Source: CAYWLI01 sp964519535 (GTDB taxonomy: Bacteria > Desulfobacterota > B13-G15 > RBG-16-54-18). From it: a DNA stretch of 7,010 nucleotides. The DNA lies in contig CAZFIR010000198.1 of the NCBI GenBank assembly GCA_964519535.1, positions 1 to 7,010 of the forward strand, in the 5' to 3' direction. A program made the translations under genes and the position numbers. Below, one piece after another: positions 5,502 to 7,010 of this stretch (position 1 is the first letter of the stretch; each line of letters begins with the position of its first letter). Below the pieces are notes generated by a model. The model was not told where the DNA came from. It made no database searches and was given only the letters and a program-made list of their open reading frames with translations.

Positions 5502-6991
5502 AGTACGAGGTGATCATCATCGGAGGGGGGATGGGGGGGTTGACCGCTGGTGCCCTCTTGGCCAGACGAGGCCTGCGCGTTGTTCTCCTGGAGCAGGGAG
5601 AGAGGACCGGGGGCTATGTGACCTCTTTTAAGCGGGGCCCCTTTACCTTTGATGCTACAGGGGCCTTTCTCGGAGGTTGTGAGGAGGGGGGCGAATTTCA
5701 CACTATCCTGGTGCAGACAGGTGCACTGCAACACCTTCGTTTCCTCGGCATTGATACCGCCAAGAATATCTATCCTGATTTCAGCCTCGATCTCCACCTG
5801 AAAGGGGGGTTTGAGGCATATGTGAAGGGGACCCGGGAACTCTTTCCGGAAGAGCAGAAGGGCCTGGAGGATTACTTTGCGTTGATCAGGCGGATCGGGG
5901 GGGAGATCAATCGTTTTGAGGGGCTTACGTGGTGGCAGACGATTCTCTTTCCATTCTTCTTTTGGCACCTCATCAGGTATCAGGGGGCCTCGCTGGGCAC
6001 TATCTTGGATCGGTACTTTCAGGGTGATGGCATCAAACGGGTCCTTTCCACGCTCCCCTCCCACCTTCCGCCATCGCGTCTCTCATTGCTCTTTACCGCG
6101 ACCCTCATCACCAAGGTCCTGTCCCAGGGGGTGTGGTATCCGCGCGGGGGGATGGGAACTATTCCCCAGGCATTGGAGGCCGCCTTCGTGGACGCAGGAG
6201 GTGAACTGAGACTGAAGACCGAGGTGGAACGGATCGAGGTGGAGGGTGGTACGGTCAAAGGGGTCATCGCCCGTGGGGGAGATTGCTTTTCCGGGAGCCG
6301 GGTGGTGGCTGCCATCAACATTCGCCGGGCCCTCATGGAGCTGTTGCCCGAGGAATGTAGGGGTAGATTCTTCAGCGTGGTCCAGGGGCTCGAATACTCC
6401 CTTTCCTCTTTTTTGGTATATCTGGGGGTACAGATGGATGTTGATCGACAGGCCCTTCCATGCTTTACCTACGTGAGCCCCGGGGATGCGCAGGTGGAAT
6501 ATGAACAATTGAGCCGGGGGGAAATGCCCGATGACCCCGCGATGATCATCACCATACCCACCCTCCTTGATCCTTCTCTTGCCCCACCTGGTCATCATGT
6601 CGTGCGCCTTATGACGCCAGCCTCGTATGGATTCCGAGATGGGTGGGGGTGGAAGAATCAATCACGTTATCGTATAATAAAAGAAGAGATGACACAGCGA
6701 CTCATCCACCAGGTGGAGACCCGGTACATCCCCGGTCTTTCCGACCGAATAAAAGTAATCGAGGCAGCCACCCCCTTGACCTTAGAGCGGTATACCGCCA
6801 ATGAGGGAGGGGCTACCTATGGTCTCGCCCCGACGCCCCGTCAATTCGGCATGGGCAGACCGGCCAACAAGACCCCTCTTAAGGGGCTCTATCTGGCAGG
6901 TCACTACACCCGTCCTTCGCATGGGATCGTGGGGGCGGCCCTGTCGGGGAGGTTTGTCGCCGACATGATCAGCACGGAGCAGAGGAGGTAA
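5498..6991 (+). CDS. FAD-dependent oxidoreductase, CrtI/CrtISO (phytoene desaturase-like) family
   Basis: A 497-residue flavoprotein related to carotenoid desaturases, carotene isomerases and retinol saturase. The N-terminal dinucleotide-binding fold is YEVIIIGGGMGGLTAGALLA (3-22), with the acidic strand end VVLLEQ (28-33) and TGGY (37-40). The mid-protein YPRGGMGTIPQAL (214-226) is the family signature, followed by GGELRLKTEVERI. The C-terminal FAD motif is GLYLAGHYTRPSHGIVGAALSGRFVAD (463-489), preceded by a CrtISO-like YGLAPTPRQFGMGRP segment (441-455). Hydrophobic residues at 149-160 suggest membrane association, as expected for a lipid substrate. The frame also contains an upstream GTG at 5447, but that lies inside the DUF401 gene. 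ATG 5498 gives a clean GxGxxG start and the ATGA overlap, so it is chosen. No phytoene synthase or other isoprenoid gene is visible, so carotenoid desaturation is not established; reduction or oxidation of another polyprenyl or fatty substrate is equally possible. Confidence 0.9.
   Translation: MKYEVIIIGGGMGGLTAGALLARRGLRVVLLEQGERTGGYVTSFKRGPFTFDATGAFLGGCEEGGEFHTILVQTGALQHLRFLGIDTAKNIYPDFSLDLHLKGGFEAYVKGTRELFPEEQKGLEDYFALIRRIGGEINRFEGLTWWQTILFPFFFWHLIRYQGASLGTILDRYFQGDGIKRVLSTLPSHLPPSRLSLLFTATLITKVLSQGVWYPRGGMGTIPQALEAAFVDAGGELRLKTEVERIEVEGGTVKGVIARGGDCFSGSRVVAAINIRRALMELLPEECRGRFFSVVQGLEYSLSSFLVYLGVQMDVDRQALPCFTYVSPGDAQVEYEQLSRGEMPDDPAMIITIPTLLDPSLAPPGHHVVRLMTPASYGFRDGWGWKNQSRYRIIKEEMTQRLIHQVETRYIPGLSDRIKVIEAATPLTLERYTANEGGATYGLAPTPRQFGMGRPANKTPLKGLYLAGHYTRPSHGIVGAALSGRFVADMISTEQRR
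6983..6988 (+). promoter_or_regulatory. strong Shine-Dalgarno site for the gene at the right edge
   Basis: AGGAGG lies inside the last two sense codons of the flavoprotein gene and is six bases before GTG 6995. It is the strongest ribosome-binding site noted in the window and argues that translation of a third operon gene begins immediately after the flavoprotein stop. Confidence 0.7.
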
Positions 6992-6994
6992 CAG

Positions 6995-7010
6995 GTGGAC
7001 GTCCTCTTTG
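6995..7010 (+). CDS. start of a downstream gene of unknown function, cut by window edge
   Basis: GTG 6995 follows AGGAGG at ideal spacing and opens a frame reading MDVLF before the window ends. It starts three bases after the flavoprotein stop and would be the third gene of the DUF401/flavoprotein operon. Five codons are too few to recognise a family. Confidence 0.55.

Noticed and set aside
1..7010. CRISPR array, tRNA/rRNA, insertion sequence, phage or defence island
   Set aside because: No spaced direct repeats, tRNA-like folds, transposase motifs or terminal repeats were seen; the genes are of housekeeping or metabolic type with similar base composition throughout.

Overview
The window is ordinary, densely coded bacterial chromosome of moderate to high GC. 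It has short intergenic gaps, no RNA genes, no CRISPR array and no insertion sequence. The mix of a DUF401 membrane protein, a zinc-finger-less ClpX-like ATPase with a long C-terminal extension, a LOG-family protein and a CrtI-like flavoprotein suggests an anaerobic or thermophile-related deep bacterial lineage, for example Desulfobacterota/former Deltaproteobacteria. That placement is inferred from general knowledge of the families; no marker gene here fixes the taxon.

Layout. (1) Positions 1-2656, minus strand: a chaperone operon. A 583-residue ClpX-like AAA+ unfoldase is followed after 30 bp by a DnaJ/CbpA-type co-chaperone that runs off the left edge (291 codons visible). Neither protein has the zinc-binding module found in classical ClpX and DnaJ. 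A good sigma70-type promoter (TTGAAA-N17-TATATT) sits just upstream of the unfoldase gene. (2) Positions 2657-2895: the intergenic region, with that promoter, a possible rightward promoter and an 11-bp-arm inverted repeat at 2839-2862. (3) Positions 2896-3504, plus strand: a Nudix hydrolase of the CoA-pyrophosphatase (NudL/NUDT7) type. It overlaps tail-to-tail by 8 bp with (4) a LOG-family phosphoribohydrolase-like gene at 3497-4150, minus strand. (5) Positions 4151-4274: a compact divergent control region in which the leftward (LOG) and rightward (DUF401) promoters appear to share one AT-rich -10 region. (6) Positions 4275-5501, plus strand: a DUF401 polytopic membrane protein, joined by an ATGA stop/start overlap to (7) an FAD-dependent CrtI/CrtISO-like oxidoreductase at 5498-6991. 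A perfect AGGAGG inside that gene's last codons then leads into (8) a further GTG-started gene cut by the right edge.

How the genes work together. The unfoldase and J-protein pair most likely acts in protein quality control. The Nudix and LOG proteins both act on nucleotide-like substrates and probably serve in metabolite housekeeping, but they are convergent and need not be co-regulated. The DUF401, flavoprotein and truncated downstream gene form a translationally coupled operon of unknown role, probably a membrane transport or lipid/isoprenoid redox unit. The most noteworthy observation is that the ClpX-like protein carries what looks like a second, degenerate copy of its own AAA+ small domain at its C-terminus.
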